Of a stretch of DNA of 64,000 bases, positions 32,743 to 41,707 are shown in pieces. The DNA is from Sphingobacterium sp. HMA12 (lineage in GTDB: Bacteria > Bacteroidota > Bacteroidia > Sphingobacteriales > Sphingobacteriaceae), in contig NZ_BEYR01000001.1 in the NCBI RefSeq assembly GCF_002933815.1, forward strand, positions 1,592,691 to 1,656,690, written 5' to 3'. The translations under genes were made by a program, and so were the position numbers. The notes beneath the pieces are model-generated. The model ran no database searches and had not been told where the DNA came from. It worked only from the letters and a program-made list of their open reading frames with translations. How positions within the stretch are numbered: the first letter of the stretch is position 1; every line of letters begins with the position of its first letter.

Positions 32743-34077
32743 ATGCATTTAACCAAAGATGCCTTTGGCAAAGATTTTATATGGGGAGTGTCTACGGCTG
32801 CCTATCAAATCGAAGGGGCACATGATCATCAGGGCAAAGGTCCCTCCATCTGGGATATCTTTGTAAAGAAGAGAAACCGTATATTTCAGAATCAGCATGG
32901 TGATCAGGCCTGTGATTTCTACAATCGCTACATACAGGACCTTGCTTTAATGCAGCAAATGCATATCCCTAACTATCGATTTTCCCTATCCTGGAGCCGC
33001 ATCTTGCCGGATGGCATCGGACGGTCCAATCCATCGGGCATGGATTTCTATGATCGGCTGATCGATCTTTCATTGGAATTGGGTATCATTCCTTGGGTTA
33101 CTTTATATCACTGGGATCTCCCACATGCCCTGGAAAAAAAAGGAGGTTGGGTAAACCGTGATGTCAAGGAATGGTTCGGTGAATTTGTCGGCACCTGTGT
33201 TGCCCGTTATGGAGATCGCGTCAAAAACTGGATGGTACTCAATGAGCCCACCGTATTTACGGCTGCAGGTTACTTCTTTGGTGTGCACGCTCCGGCAAGA
33301 AAAGGCTTGGGCAATTTTCTTGCTGCTGCCCATCATGCCGCATTAGCACAGGCTCATGGCGCCAGAATCATAAAGTACTTACAACCAGATAGTCGGGTAG
33401 GAACTACTTTTTCGTGTTCCCATGTAGAGCCATTCACTTCAAGAGAAAAAGACGTTATTGCGGCAAAGAAAGCCGATGTATTACTCAACAGGTTGTTCAT
33501 CGAACCACTTCTGGGTATGGGCTATCCCACGCAGGAAATCAAAATTCTCAACCGAATTGAAAAATACATGAAACCGGACGACGAGAAAGAGTTAAAATTT
33601 GACATGGACTTTATCGGTATTCAAAATTATACCCGTGAGATGATCCGTTACGCCATGTTTGTTCCCTACCTCCAAGCCAAGATCGTAACAGCCAAGGAAC
33701 GTAAAGTGGAAATGACCGAAATGAACTGGGAAGTATACCCCGGGTCCATCTACCATATGTTAAAGAAATTCAGCAGCTACCCTAATATGCCACCCCTCAT
33801 TGTCACTGAAAATGGTGCCGCCTTTCAAGATCGAATTGAACACGGACAGGTACATGATCCCAAAAGGATGGATTATCTGCAAAAAGCCATACAAAATGTC
33901 CATAAGGCAAAAGAAGAAGGCGTAAATGTGAAGGGCTATTTTGTCTGGACCTTTTTAGACAACTTTGAATGGGCCGAAGGATATCGCCCAAGATTCGGTT
34001 TGGTGTATGTCGATTTTCAAAACCAACAACGCACCATAAAATCATCAGGGCATTGGTATGCTAATTTCTTAAAATAA
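32743..34077 (+). CDS. GH1 family beta-glucosidase
   Basis: A 444-residue cytoplasmic GH1 enzyme of full length. Signatures: 'FIWGVSTAAYQIEGAHDHQGKGPSIWDIF' at the start, 'NYRFSLSWSRILPDG', the acid/base Glu in 'NWMVLNEPTVF' and the nucleophile in 'PLIVTENGAAF', then 'GYFVWTFLDNFEWAEGYRPRFGLVYVDF' binding the aglycone side. It releases glucose from beta-glucosides. No signal peptide, so it would act on sugars already imported, for example disaccharides delivered by a polysaccharide locus such as the one at 38.6-48.4 kb, though that is 5 kb away and separately transcribed. It ends three bases before the stop of the convergent membrane protein gene. Confidence 0.95.
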   Translation: MHLTKDAFGKDFIWGVSTAAYQIEGAHDHQGKGPSIWDIFVKKRNRIFQNQHGDQACDFYNRYIQDLALMQQMHIPNYRFSLSWSRILPDGIGRSNPSGMDFYDRLIDLSLELGIIPWVTLYHWDLPHALEKKGGWVNRDVKEWFGEFVGTCVARYGDRVKNWMVLNEPTVFTAAGYFFGVHAPARKGLGNFLAAAHHAALAQAHGARIIKYLQPDSRVGTTFSCSHVEPFTSREKDVIAAKKADVLLNRLFIEPLLGMGYPTQEIKILNRIEKYMKPDDEKELKFDMDFIGIQNYTREMIRYAMFVPYLQAKIVTAKERKVEMTEMNWEVYPGSIYHMLKKFSSYPNMPPLIVTENGAAFQDRIEHGQVHDPKRMDYLQKAIQNVHKAKEEGVNVKGYFVWTFLDNFEWAEGYRPRFGLVYVDFQNQQRTIKSSGHWYANFLK

Positions 34078-34080
34078 ACA

Positions 34081-34935
34081 TTACTTATTTAGTGAGCCCC
34101 TTTTCCATATATTGACAAGTTTCAATAGCAAAAGTACCAATAAGATGGTCAGCAAAATACTGATTGCGCTGACGACTATATTTCGTCCGTTATTGCCCAA
34201 GAAATAAATGGAAAGGCCACCTAATGCACATGGGATACCAAAAACCAAAATCTTAACCCATGCAAGCTCCCGTTCTTCTCGGTAAATATGCGGAGAAGGA
34301 ATAGCCGCTATTAATTCAATGTCCTTGGCATTGAAATAGGCTAAAATTTGTGCTATTTCAGATGCCCTTAATTCCCTTGGCCGCAAAATCTCTCCTTTTA
34401 CAACAATGAGCAACCCGCTCCTGTCCTGCTGAATGGAATCAATATCTTTTGTCATAAAGTATTTTTTATACCCCATAGGGTTGAGTGCATAGCCCTTGTA
34501 ATCATTATTCCCGGGACAGAGGCAAGAAAAGTGGTCCGCATTCATTGAAAAAATAATATCGCGACGATCATCCCGGATAGTGTTTACAGAACTTATCACA
34601 CCCAGAAAACAAGTTAATGCCAGAAATTGTAAGATGAACACCCAGAAGGACAGCTGAATCCCCCAAGATAAAAGTAGACCCACGAGAATCAATCCAAAGA
34701 AAAACCATTTCAAATGTTCTAAGATCATTATCCTACGGTTCAGAAAATAGGTTACAATCACACAAACCACGGGTGCTATACTCGACTTCCAATCCCAAAA
34801 AACTGAAAAAAAACCCAACAGGGAAATAAGGCCGAACATAATTGCCGTGGCATAGGTCCCCTTTTTACCTAGATTCTTTCGTTCAATTTGAATACTATTT
34901 TTCAAGTTTCGGTACGTTAACAAGAAAGTATACAT
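34081..34935 (-). CDS. Multi-pass membrane protein with a bPH-like soluble segment, hypothetical
   Basis: A 284-residue membrane protein: hydrophobic helices at about 30-50 ('TAIMFGLISLLGFFSVFW'), 52-66, 75-92 ('FFFGLILVGLLLSWGIQL'), 95-113, and two at the C-terminus ('VKILVFGIPCALGGLSIYFLG' and 'NIVVSAISILLTILLVLLLLKLVNI'). The central soluble part holds 'GYKKYFMTKDIDSIQQDRSGLLIVVKGEILRPRELRASEIAQILAYFN', which looks like bacterial PH-domain proteins of uncertain function. Divergent from the gene at 35032 across a 97-base region with a long inverted repeat. Function unknown. Confidence 0.7.
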   Translation of the reverse strand: MYTFLLTYRNLKNSIQIERKNLGKKGTYATAIMFGLISLLGFFSVFWDWKSSIAPVVCVIVTYFLNRRIMILEHLKWFFFGLILVGLLLSWGIQLSFWVFILQFLALTCFLGVISSVNTIRDDRRDIIFSMNADHFSCLCPGNNDYKGYALNPMGYKKYFMTKDIDSIQQDRSGLLIVVKGEILRPRELRASEIAQILAYFNAKDIELIAAIPSPHIYREERELAWVKILVFGIPCALGGLSIYFLGNNGRNIVVSAISILLTILLVLLLLKLVNIWKRGSLNK

Positions 34936-34954
34936 TCTTATCCAAGTCTATATC

Positions 34955-34992
34955 ATTAATTGGATAAATATAAATATCTTTATCCAATTAAT
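34955..34992. promoter_or_regulatory. Long inverted repeat between divergent membrane-protein genes
   Basis: ATTAATTGGATAAA at 34955-34968 and its exact complement at 34979-34992, with a 10-base centre, lie 20 bases from one start codon and 40 from the other. The spacing places it at the promoters of both genes, so it is a candidate shared operator. There is no T-run. Confidence 0.5.
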
Positions 34993-35031
34993 GAATATTG
35001 AATAGGAAGATAACATATCAAATTTCGCCTT

Positions 35032-35547
35032 ATGAAGACTTTCCAGTTTAAATCACACAACGTTAAGAAAGGCTTAATCTTTGGATTCGCCTATCTGTTT
35101 ATTGTTTTTATTATTTTCAGTATTATCTATGGCGGAATCAATGGAATGGCCGACGCCGTCAATAATTTCGGATCAGCCAAAGGGATTGGCTTTTTGGTTG
35201 CGATCATTGTGATAGGTCCATTTGTTGTGCTATTGCAGATTATCAATCCAAAAATAGAAGTACTTATCGATCGCCATCATCTGGTCATCAAACAACAGAA
35301 AAAAACAGATCTGGACATCCATTTAAAGGATATTTATGAAATGAAAATTAACTATTCATTGGTAAATCAGCTTCAGATTTTTGGCCAGCAAGCACAGCTG
35401 CTTGCAACGATCCATCCTCAGTATGACACACAGGTCATCTATAAGATCGCCGCTGAAATAGCACAGCATGAAATCTTCTTACAGCAAAAGGGACAGAAGA
35501 AGATTTTTGGAAATTCGGTTGAAACCGTATCCTACACAAGGGAATAG
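35032..35547 (+). CDS. Membrane protein, hypothetical, two helices plus soluble domain
   Basis: A 171-residue protein with two membrane helices ('GLIFGFAYLFIVFIIFSIIYGG' and 'GFLVAIIVIGPFVVLLQII') and a cytoplasmic beta-rich part ('KIEVLIDRHHLVIKQQKKTDLDIHLKDIYEMKINYSLV', 'QLLATIHPQYDTQVIYKIAAEIAQHEIFL'), again PH-like. The gene at 35609 follows 61 bases downstream with a comparable layout, so they may form an operon. No function assigned. Confidence 0.65.
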   Translation: MKTFQFKSHNVKKGLIFGFAYLFIVFIIFSIIYGGINGMADAVNNFGSAKGIGFLVAIIVIGPFVVLLQIINPKIEVLIDRHHLVIKQQKKTDLDIHLKDIYEMKINYSLVNQLQIFGQQAQLLATIHPQYDTQVIYKIAAEIAQHEIFLQQKGQKKIFGNSVETVSYTRE

Positions 35548-35608
35548 CTCCAACTGGTATAGAGTCGATTTCAAGTAAAAACCAGGATTTAGCAAACCAG
35601 AATAGCGC

Positions 35609-36127
35609 ATGAAAGTATACTATCCCAATAATCAATGGACATTTTATATGATTCCCCCCTTGATCGTCTTGGTGGGACTTTGCTATCTCCTATCGGTGAA
35701 GCAGAATTTCTCCTGGATATTGATAGGTTTAGCTTTATTTTCTTTCCTCTTTTTTTGCTATTGCCTTTACGCCAGATTTGCCACCAAATTAACGATCTAT
35801 GGCGATCGATTAGAACTCCGCCGAAACTTTCAACGATCTCAATCACTTCATTATATAGATCATGATTTTGTCATAGGCCCGGCCTATGATACCTATAAGC
35901 GACAGATATTTTCAATAAAATATGCAGGTAGGTCAAATTATTTTTTCATCTATCCATTGGATAAATATGGAAATCGCATGAAAATACTTTCTATTGCGCT
36001 TGAATTGGATATTACAAAAGGTCATTACAAAAAGATCCAAAAGGACTTATCGGCCAGTTTGGCAACGATGGATCTGTTGGGACATTTATGTTATAATAAC
36101 GACACCATCATCGTTAGAAATAGGTGA
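35609..36127 (+). CDS. Membrane protein, hypothetical, PH-like
   Basis: A 172-residue protein with two helices ('MIPPLIVLVGLCYLLSVK' and 'FSWILIGLALFSFLFFCYCLYA') followed by a beta-rich segment ('TKLTIYGDRLELRRNFQRSQSLHYIDHDFVIGPAY') and a helical end. This 'two helices then strand-rich domain' layout is shared with 35032 and with 54092, which points to one loosely related group of Bacteroidota membrane proteins. Convergent with the gene at 36158, with 30 bases between stops. Function unknown. Confidence 0.65.
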   Translation: MKVYYPNNQWTFYMIPPLIVLVGLCYLLSVKQNFSWILIGLALFSFLFFCYCLYARFATKLTIYGDRLELRRNFQRSQSLHYIDHDFVIGPAYDTYKRQIFSIKYAGRSNYFFIYPLDKYGNRMKILSIALELDITKGHYKKIQKDLSASLATMDLLGHLCYNNDTIIVRNR

Positions 36128-36157
36128 TCCAAATCGAGCAATACCCGGACTGTTGAC

Positions 36158-37258
36158 TTACTTTAGTTCGAGCAACTCCTTACCAAACTTTTTCTCAATA
36201 AACGGATTCAACTGTGGGATGCCAAATTTAGGATTGTCCAGCCAAAATTTGCTGGCATACCTGCTTTTCAACTCTAGCCAGAGACCTGAAGTCAGCTCTT
36301 TCTTTACTGCCTTAAATTCCTCTTTAGTAATGAATTTGCGCTCCTGTGTATAAAATTCACTCAAAAAATCGAAAGGGACAAATTCTGATTTACTACCTCT
36401 TTTAATAGCCCCTACATTCATCACCACCTTACTGACCAATTTACTTGGCTCGGGCTGTTCGAGATTTGTCCCTGTATAATTTTCCATCGTCACTCCCGTG
36501 TATTGCTGGCCTTTAATTTTGAAGAAACTGACTTCCTTTTGGCTATTAGGCGGAATGACATCAAAATAGACCTGCACATCACCACGTGTTGTCTTTTGGA
36601 TATATCCTGTATTCAGATTACCCGTTTTGATTAATTTCCGTTCCTTGTCCTGAACCAGCACAAATTTGGGCGGAAGATTATTGATAACAGATTGTGCCTT
36701 CATCCGCATCACATGTGGATTCCAACTCAAAAAATTGCCCATTACTTCTTTAAAATTTTTGGCAGCGAGAGAGTCCTCGAAAATGCGATAATCCAAAATT
36801 CGATGGTAGACCTTCCCTTTTTTGTCTTTCAATGGAATATAATATTCAATAATACCATCGTAAAAATAACGTGTTCGCTTGTTAAAAAAAGTTGTATTTC
36901 TAAAATAACCCCTCAGAATCAGATAGTCATATTTGCTTTTATCCGCAATAGTGATCTCGTCTATTTTAATCCTTCGAGGGATTAATTTAACCACTTTCTC
37001 TTTTCGTAACGAGCCAATTGTTTCCTGATAATTATTATAGGAGATATGCTGTAATATGAGTACTGAATTTGCACTTTTCAGAAGTGAATCTGGTGCGACC
37101 TCCCCTTTCGTGTTTGCTACGCCCAGTAATGTACCATCTTCTGCGTAGATATTCACTAAGGGCACAGGCTCACCAGTCAGACTATCAATGATGCGGATTT
37201 GAGCAAATAATATGTTGCAACTAAAAAAAAGGCTTAACAGAAATAATATTTTTGGCAT
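36158..37258 (-). CDS. Exported protein with carboxypeptidase-regulatory-like domain
   Basis: A 366-residue exported protein: signal peptide 'MPKILFLLSLFFSCNILFAQ', then a CarboxypepD_reg-like beta sandwich ('IRIIDSLTGEPVPLVNIYAEDGTLLGVANTKGEVAPDSLLKSANSVLILQHISYNNYQETI', about 21-95), and a C-terminal domain rich in charged strands and helices that I do not recognise ('RGYFRNTTFFNKRTRYFYDGIIEYYIP', 'LSEFYTQERKFITKEEFKAVKKEL'). Such DUF-like proteins are common single genes in Bacteroidota, probably periplasmic or outer-membrane. It is not a TonB receptor because no plug or barrel follows the regulatory domain. Confidence 0.75.
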   Translation of the reverse strand: MPKILFLLSLFFSCNILFAQIRIIDSLTGEPVPLVNIYAEDGTLLGVANTKGEVAPDSLLKSANSVLILQHISYNNYQETIGSLRKEKVVKLIPRRIKIDEITIADKSKYDYLILRGYFRNTTFFNKRTRYFYDGIIEYYIPLKDKKGKVYHRILDYRIFEDSLAAKNFKEVMGNFLSWNPHVMRMKAQSVINNLPPKFVLVQDKERKLIKTGNLNTGYIQKTTRGDVQVYFDVIPPNSQKEVSFFKIKGQQYTGVTMENYTGTNLEQPEPSKLVSKVVMNVGAIKRGSKSEFVPFDFLSEFYTQERKFITKEEFKAVKKELTSGLWLELKSRYASKFWLDNPKFGIPQLNPFIEKKFGKELLELK

Positions 37259-37418
37259 AAGTCAATTGATCACCCTAAAATATAAAATAGTCATTATAAT
37301 AAAATGTCAAAAATCGTTAAAATAAAATCTTATACAGATTCCTTCCATCAAAATCTATCCGGTCCGATCTCACTGCATTTTTGAAGTACGTTTTTTATTC
37401 CGTACAATAATTTCTTTT

Positions 37419-37426
37419 TATATTTG
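37419..37426 (+). promoter_or_regulatory. Candidate Bacteroidota -7 element upstream of the DUF2809 gene
   Basis: TATATTTG fits TAnnTTTG exactly and lies 192 bases before the preferred start codon at 37618. No good -33 element is visible at 19 bases upstream. Confidence 0.4.
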
Positions 37427-37617
37427 GCCATTATCCTAGCGTAATATGAACAAAAGGTTTTTCAATAAGGGAACACTAGGAAAACGTATTTTTTAGACTA
37501 CCAGCTCAATTATTGATGATGGAACACCTCGCTGGAGAACATTATAGCAATAAACAAAGGATTAGCGGAGTTTATTCAGAACGAAGTTACAAACAACAGT
37601 CTAAAAAAATTGTGCCG

Positions 37618-38016
37618 ATGGAATTCAAAAGAACTCACTACCTGATTTTAATGTGCATAACAATAGTGTTAGGATTGTTATCGCGAAAAGTGGTGTTTAT
37701 CCCCCTTTTTGTCGGCGATAGTCTGTATGCATTTATGGTCTACTGGTTATGCAGGTTTATTTTTTTCCACCGATCGTTCAACTTTTGTTTTGTCAGTACT
37801 CTTGTCTTTTGTTTCACAATAGAGTTTTTACAACTGGTACAACATCCATTATTGATCAGTGTCCGCATGCATCCGCTCCTGCGGTTACTATTTGGCCAGG
37901 GTTTTCTTTGGTCTGATTTGCTCGCTTATATCGCCGGCGCTTTTTTTGCTCTTCTATTGGACCGATCAATCCATTCATACGCAAAAAAGCAAAAACAGCT
38001 CACTATGCGGCTGTGA
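37618..38016 (+). CDS. DUF2809 membrane protein
   Basis: A 132-residue integral membrane protein starting MEFKRTHYLILMCITIVLGLLSRK. It has four helices: 'YLILMCITIVLGLLS', 'DSLYAFMVYWLCRFIFF', 'FNFCFVSTLVFCFTIEFLQLV' and 'WSDLLAYIAGAFFALLLD', with 'E-F-L-Q' and 'W-S-D-L-L-A-Y' polar positions typical of DUF2809. The frame is open 35 codons further left (possible starts at 37516 or 37519), but that part is polar and lacks conservation with the family, so the later start is preferred. Function unknown. The downstream VOC gene is convergent with only three bases between stops. Confidence 0.75.
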   Translation: MEFKRTHYLILMCITIVLGLLSRKVVFIPLFVGDSLYAFMVYWLCRFIFFHRSFNFCFVSTLVFCFTIEFLQLVQHPLLISVRMHPLLRLLFGQGFLWSDLLAYIAGAFFALLLDRSIHSYAKKQKQLTMRL

Positions 38017-38019
38017 AAA

Positions 38020-38538
38020 TTACTTCGTGGTTTTGGCGCCCACGCTTTTTCCAAGATTTTCATAAGCGACATCATTGGGTTGCCATAGTTCGATTTTATT
38101 CCCTTCGATATCCATAATATGGACAAATTTCCCATAATCAAATGTCTCGATTTCATCCAGAACATCTACTCCTTCTTTTTTCAATTCAGCAACTAGGTAT
38201 TCAAGGTTTTCGACACGATAGTTGATCATAAAATCCTTTTCGGAGGGTCGAAAATAGTTCGTATTCTCTTTAAAAGGGCTCCATTGGGAAAATCCTTTTT
38301 TGGTGCTGTCAGCGCCCTGGTACCATTCAAATACTGCACCATATTCATTCGTATTCAGTCCCAAATGAGTGGCATACCATACGCGCATTTTTTTTGGGTC
38401 TTTACACTTAAAAAAGATTCCGCCAATACCTGTTACTCTTTTTACTGGAGGTTCTATCCCCCCGTTCTTCACCGCGTTAAAAGCATAGCCCATGCAAAAC
38501 GCTGATAATATGCTGACAATAAAAAAGAATCTTTTCAT
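38020..38538 (-). CDS. VOC-family (glyoxalase/bleomycin-resistance-like) protein with export signal
   Basis: A 172-residue protein with an N-terminal hydrophobic segment ('FFFIVSILSAFCMGYAFNAV'), either a signal peptide or membrane anchor, followed by one glyoxalase/dioxygenase-type fold: 'GIGGIFFKCKDPKKMRVWYATHLGLNTNEYGAVFEW' and 'VENLEYLVAELKKEGVDVLDEIETFDYGKFVHIMDIEGNKIELWQPN'. The E-L-W of the last motif is a usual metal-binding Glu. A single VOC module acts as a dimer. Export of such a protein is unusual; most homologues are cytoplasmic. Substrate unknown. Confidence 0.82.
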   Translation of the reverse strand: MKRFFFIVSILSAFCMGYAFNAVKNGGIEPPVKRVTGIGGIFFKCKDPKKMRVWYATHLGLNTNEYGAVFEWYQGADSTKKGFSQWSPFKENTNYFRPSEKDFMINYRVENLEYLVAELKKEGVDVLDEIETFDYGKFVHIMDIEGNKIELWQPNDVAYENLGKSVGAKTTK

Positions 38539-38634
38539 ATTTTGATCACTTGTTATCCAGATCTAATGGTCTAATGTAATGATTACGCTTTATAAAAATA
38601 GGCTATCCTATTTTATTTTATCAGTTTAATTTTC

Positions 38635-41529
38635 TTAAATCGCATTTAGATAGTCATTTAATGACAGCTCCGTTTCAACCTGCAATTTCTTACGCAATCT
38701 ATACCGGTGGATTTCAACTCCCCTAACGGTAATATTCTGTAACTGCGCAATCTGTTTGGATGTAAAATGAAGTTTCAGATAGGCACATACTTTAAGATCA
38801 TTACGAGATAATCCCGGATGTCTTAGCTTTAGCTTGTTTAAAAAACCATCATTGAGCTCATCAAAATGACTGGCAAACTGGTTCCAGTTGGCACTGTTCT
38901 TTTCGATGTCTTTTAATAGATTATTGATACGTTTTAGATTGGAGGTTTCATCTTCACCCGTATCCAACTTAGCCAGTTCATCTCTCACTTTAATCAATGC
39001 GCCCGAGTTTTCAAGTAACTGCATACTTGTACTTGCCAGTTCTTTTGTTTTGGTCATGACTTCATTGGCCAGTTTCTCATTATTCAACTTCACGATCTCC
39101 TTTTCATTTTTTTCAATTTCCAGTTGATGAATATAGCGCAGTTGAGCCAATTGCTTTTCATGTTTCAATTGTTGCTTATCCTGTTCAATTTTTCGCACAC
39201 GAATCAATGCCAATACAGCAAGGATAGCAAGCAGAAAATAACCTACTTTTGCCCATAGAGTCTTATACCAAGGCGGCAAGACGATAAAGCTGTATTCCTC
39301 CACACTAGATTCTTGGTTGAGGTTGTTCCGTACTTTCACTAAGAAAGTATATTTGCCATCCTGCAAATTAGTGTATGATTTCTCTGAATGCTGGGCCCAA
39401 GACGACCAATTCTCGTCATATCCCGAAAGTTTATAACTAAACTCGAGGTGTTGATGTATGCCATAACTTGGTGAGGAGAAGCTAAATCGGAAAGAATTGA
39501 AAACAGCGGGTAACTGTAGAACGCTATCCTTTGCAGACGCCTGTTCCCGTTTTGAAGCATTTGAAAAAAAACCGCCAAAAATAAGGCTATCTCCCTTCCC
39601 TGTTGCGACAATTCGCGATAGTATAGCGATAGGTTTTGCACTTTGTTTCAAATATTTATCATAATTGATATGAAGCGCTCCTTTTTCTGCTCCTACATAG
39701 ATATTATTTCGATCAAAACTATAAATATGTTCGAAGCCTGAGGTATTCATACCTTCTATTTCTGGGAAATTAACCAAATGATAAGTTTCCTGTTTTGGAT
39801 CAAATTGCCCCAAACCGACTGTTTTCTTTGTGCAAAACCAGACATTTCCATCTTGGTCATCCCTTAGATAGCGTATGGTCAGATCTTTAAAGGCAGCAAA
39901 TTGCTTGCTTGGCACAAATCGCTTCCTAGCATAGTCATAATTGTAAAGCCCTTTTTCGGTCGCAAAGACCACCTGATTTTTTATTTTAAACACATAATTC
40001 TGATAATCCGCGGGGAGTCCATGCTTTTGCGTGTAGAGTTGAGCCTGATATGACTTTTTATCCTGTGAAAGTGTTAGGCGATAGATCCCCCTGTAAGGAT
40101 GAGAAGCCCACATTGCTCCATGTTCATCCTGTTCAAGAAACCGAAAAGAATCGGACGGCCCATTAAGCGCGCCACTGGAAGAGAAAACGCCATTATGAAA
40201 ATGCAGTAGCTCCAATCCCTGATAGGTACCGACCAAGCTCTCTTCAATCGGATACACCATATTTAGCGGAAGCAATTTCCATGTTCCTATCCCCCGGCTT
40301 AATGGTCTGATGGAATGCCCCAGGATCTGAAATAACCCTTTATTGTGTCCAAGAAGCAATTGCCCATTGAGCTGTTCAAGCCGCCATGCTTCTCCGCCAT
40401 CGCTCCCCTGAAGAAGGGAGAATACGGATGGTGAACGGCTCTGATCTATTAGATCGCTTTTTATACCTGCATAATATACACCATTGGAGGAAGAGAGATA
40501 GAGTGTATGATTAAAGATCAGGGCGGAATATCCGGTCACATCATTCTCCATATTGGGTCTTAGATACCGAATGGCGCTTCCATAACTTATCACAGAAATC
40601 ACGTTATCCGTACCGATCCAAATATTCTTTTGCCGATCCACAAAGACGGTGGTGACATTCTTATTTTGCAGACCTTCGCGGACACCGATCCGTTGTATTG
40701 TATTTCCAGCTAAGTTGCGTATGTGGCACCCTTCTTTAGCATTGCCGACAACAAAGGTTGAATCATCAATTTTTGCTAAGGACGGTGTGTAGCTACCGTC
40801 GCCATCTTGTGCGTTCAATCGTGTCAATTTCATATTTAATAACGAATAAGTTTCGTTATTTAAGGTCGACAACAACATACGATCTTTGCCAAAAGGCATC
40901 AATGAAGCGATTTTCACATCATTAAAAGGCAAGTCTTTTAGATAGGGATTCCATTTATTATCACGAAACTCCAGCAAGCCATTCTTCTTATCCTGAGCAT
41001 AAAGCATCCCCCCTGATTGTCCCATATAATACCATTCCACAGCCGCTGGGTGTACTTGAATCTTTTGCCCCTTTAATTCAAATATCACATTGGTACCCCG
41101 AAAAAAGACCGATTGCCCTACGCCAACGGTATTCCAGATGTCTGCAAAGTTCCTATATTTTTCGGGAACCAAATCCTGCAATGACCGATAGACTAAACCC
41201 CATTGCGGTGAACGCTCAAAATATCCAAAGTCACCTTGTCCACCAACATAAATTCGATCATCAGCATCAATCCAGATCGAACGGATATTGGTGTGATTAG
41301 GCAAGGAAAATGTTTTCCAATATCGTCCGTCAAAAGTCAGCAGCCCTTCACTGTTACCAAAGTACATGATGCCATGACTGTCCTGTTTGATATCCCAGGT
41401 GCGGCTCCCACCCTGGTATACGGATTTACTATAATTGTAGACCAAAGGCAAGCCAAGCAAATCCTGTGCAGATAGTGCATTTGAAAAAGCAGAAAATAGC
41501 ATAAAAAACAGGATGGCAAAACACTTCAT
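38635..41529 (-). CDS. Periplasmic-sensor one-polypeptide regulator (Y_Y_Y domain, LuxR-type HTH)
   Basis: A 964-residue protein; start at 41529 gives signal peptide MKCFAILFFMLFSAFSNALSAQ. The periplasmic part contains beta-propeller repeats ('SRTWDIKQDSHGIMYFGNSEGLLTFDGRYW' and following two-component-regulator propeller repeats) and a Y_Y_Y domain ('YSFKLSGYDENWSSWAQHSEKSYTNLQDGKYTFLVKVRN'). Then one membrane helix ('KVGYFLLAILAVLALIRVRK'), a long coiled coil and a C-terminal helix-turn-helix ('LRHPGLSRNDLKVCAYLKLHFTSKQIAQLQNITVRGVEIHRYRLRKKLQ'). It has no kinase or receiver, so it couples ligand binding outside to DNA binding inside in one chain. Divergent from susC, it most likely activates that locus on sensing its glycan. 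Confidence 0.9.
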   Translation of the reverse strand: MKCFAILFFMLFSAFSNALSAQDLLGLPLVYNYSKSVYQGGSRTWDIKQDSHGIMYFGNSEGLLTFDGRYWKTFSLPNHTNIRSIWIDADDRIYVGGQGDFGYFERSPQWGLVYRSLQDLVPEKYRNFADIWNTVGVGQSVFFRGTNVIFELKGQKIQVHPAAVEWYYMGQSGGMLYAQDKKNGLLEFRDNKWNPYLKDLPFNDVKIASLMPFGKDRMLLSTLNNETYSLLNMKLTRLNAQDGDGSYTPSLAKIDDSTFVVGNAKEGCHIRNLAGNTIQRIGVREGLQNKNVTTVFVDRQKNIWIGTDNVISVISYGSAIRYLRPNMENDVTGYSALIFNHTLYLSSSNGVYYAGIKSDLIDQSRSPSVFSLLQGSDGGEAWRLEQLNGQLLLGHNKGLFQILGHSIRPLSRGIGTWKLLPLNMVYPIEESLVGTYQGLELLHFHNGVFSSSGALNGPSDSFRFLEQDEHGAMWASHPYRGIYRLTLSQDKKSYQAQLYTQKHGLPADYQNYVFKIKNQVVFATEKGLYNYDYARKRFVPSKQFAAFKDLTIRYLRDDQDGNVWFCTKKTVGLGQFDPKQETYHLVNFPEIEGMNTSGFEHIYSFDRNNIYVGAEKGALHINYDKYLKQSAKPIAILSRIVATGKGDSLIFGGFFSNASKREQASAKDSVLQLPAVFNSFRFSFSSPSYGIHQHLEFSYKLSGYDENWSSWAQHSEKSYTNLQDGKYTFLVKVRNNLNQESSVEEYSFIVLPPWYKTLWAKVGYFLLAILAVLALIRVRKIEQDKQQLKHEKQLAQLRYIHQLEIEKNEKEIVKLNNEKLANEVMTKTKELASTSMQLLENSGALIKVRDELAKLDTGEDETSNLKRINNLLKDIEKNSANWNQFASHFDELNDGFLNKLKLRHPGLSRNDLKVCAYLKLHFTSKQIAQLQNITVRGVEIHRYRLRKKLQVETELSLNDYLNAI

Positions 41530-41570
41530 AATAATTCCCTTCAATTGGCTGACGTAAACTTGACGTACCC

Positions 41571-41578
41571 CAAATATA
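41571..41578 (-). promoter_or_regulatory. -7 element of the regulator gene
   Basis: Minus-strand TATATTTG fits TAnnTTTG exactly, 42 bases before the regulator's ATG. The bases 19 upstream are TGGG, a partial -33 match. Confidence 0.5.
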
Positions 41579-41654
41579 TTGAATTATAGCCGAAAAACCC
41601 AACATGAAGTAATGTTGTAGTACCCTTAAAATTCATTAATCACATTTCTAAGGC

Positions 41655-41662
41655 TAATTTTG
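41655..41662 (+). promoter_or_regulatory. -7 element of the susC operon
   Basis: TAATTTTG fits TAnnTTTG, 46 bases before the chosen susC start. A transcription start just downstream leaves a leader of about 40 bases, which also supports the 41708 start over 41660. No matching -33 element is seen, in keeping with a promoter needing an activator. Confidence 0.5.
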
Positions 41663-41707
41663 GTTCTTGATAATTATAAACAATTCCTAAATTTCAATTC
41701 ATTACAC

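Noticed and set aside
41660..41707. Earlier TTG start for susC.
   Set aside because: The ATG at 41708 yields a proper signal peptide, and the -7 element at 41655-41662 would overlap the earlier start.
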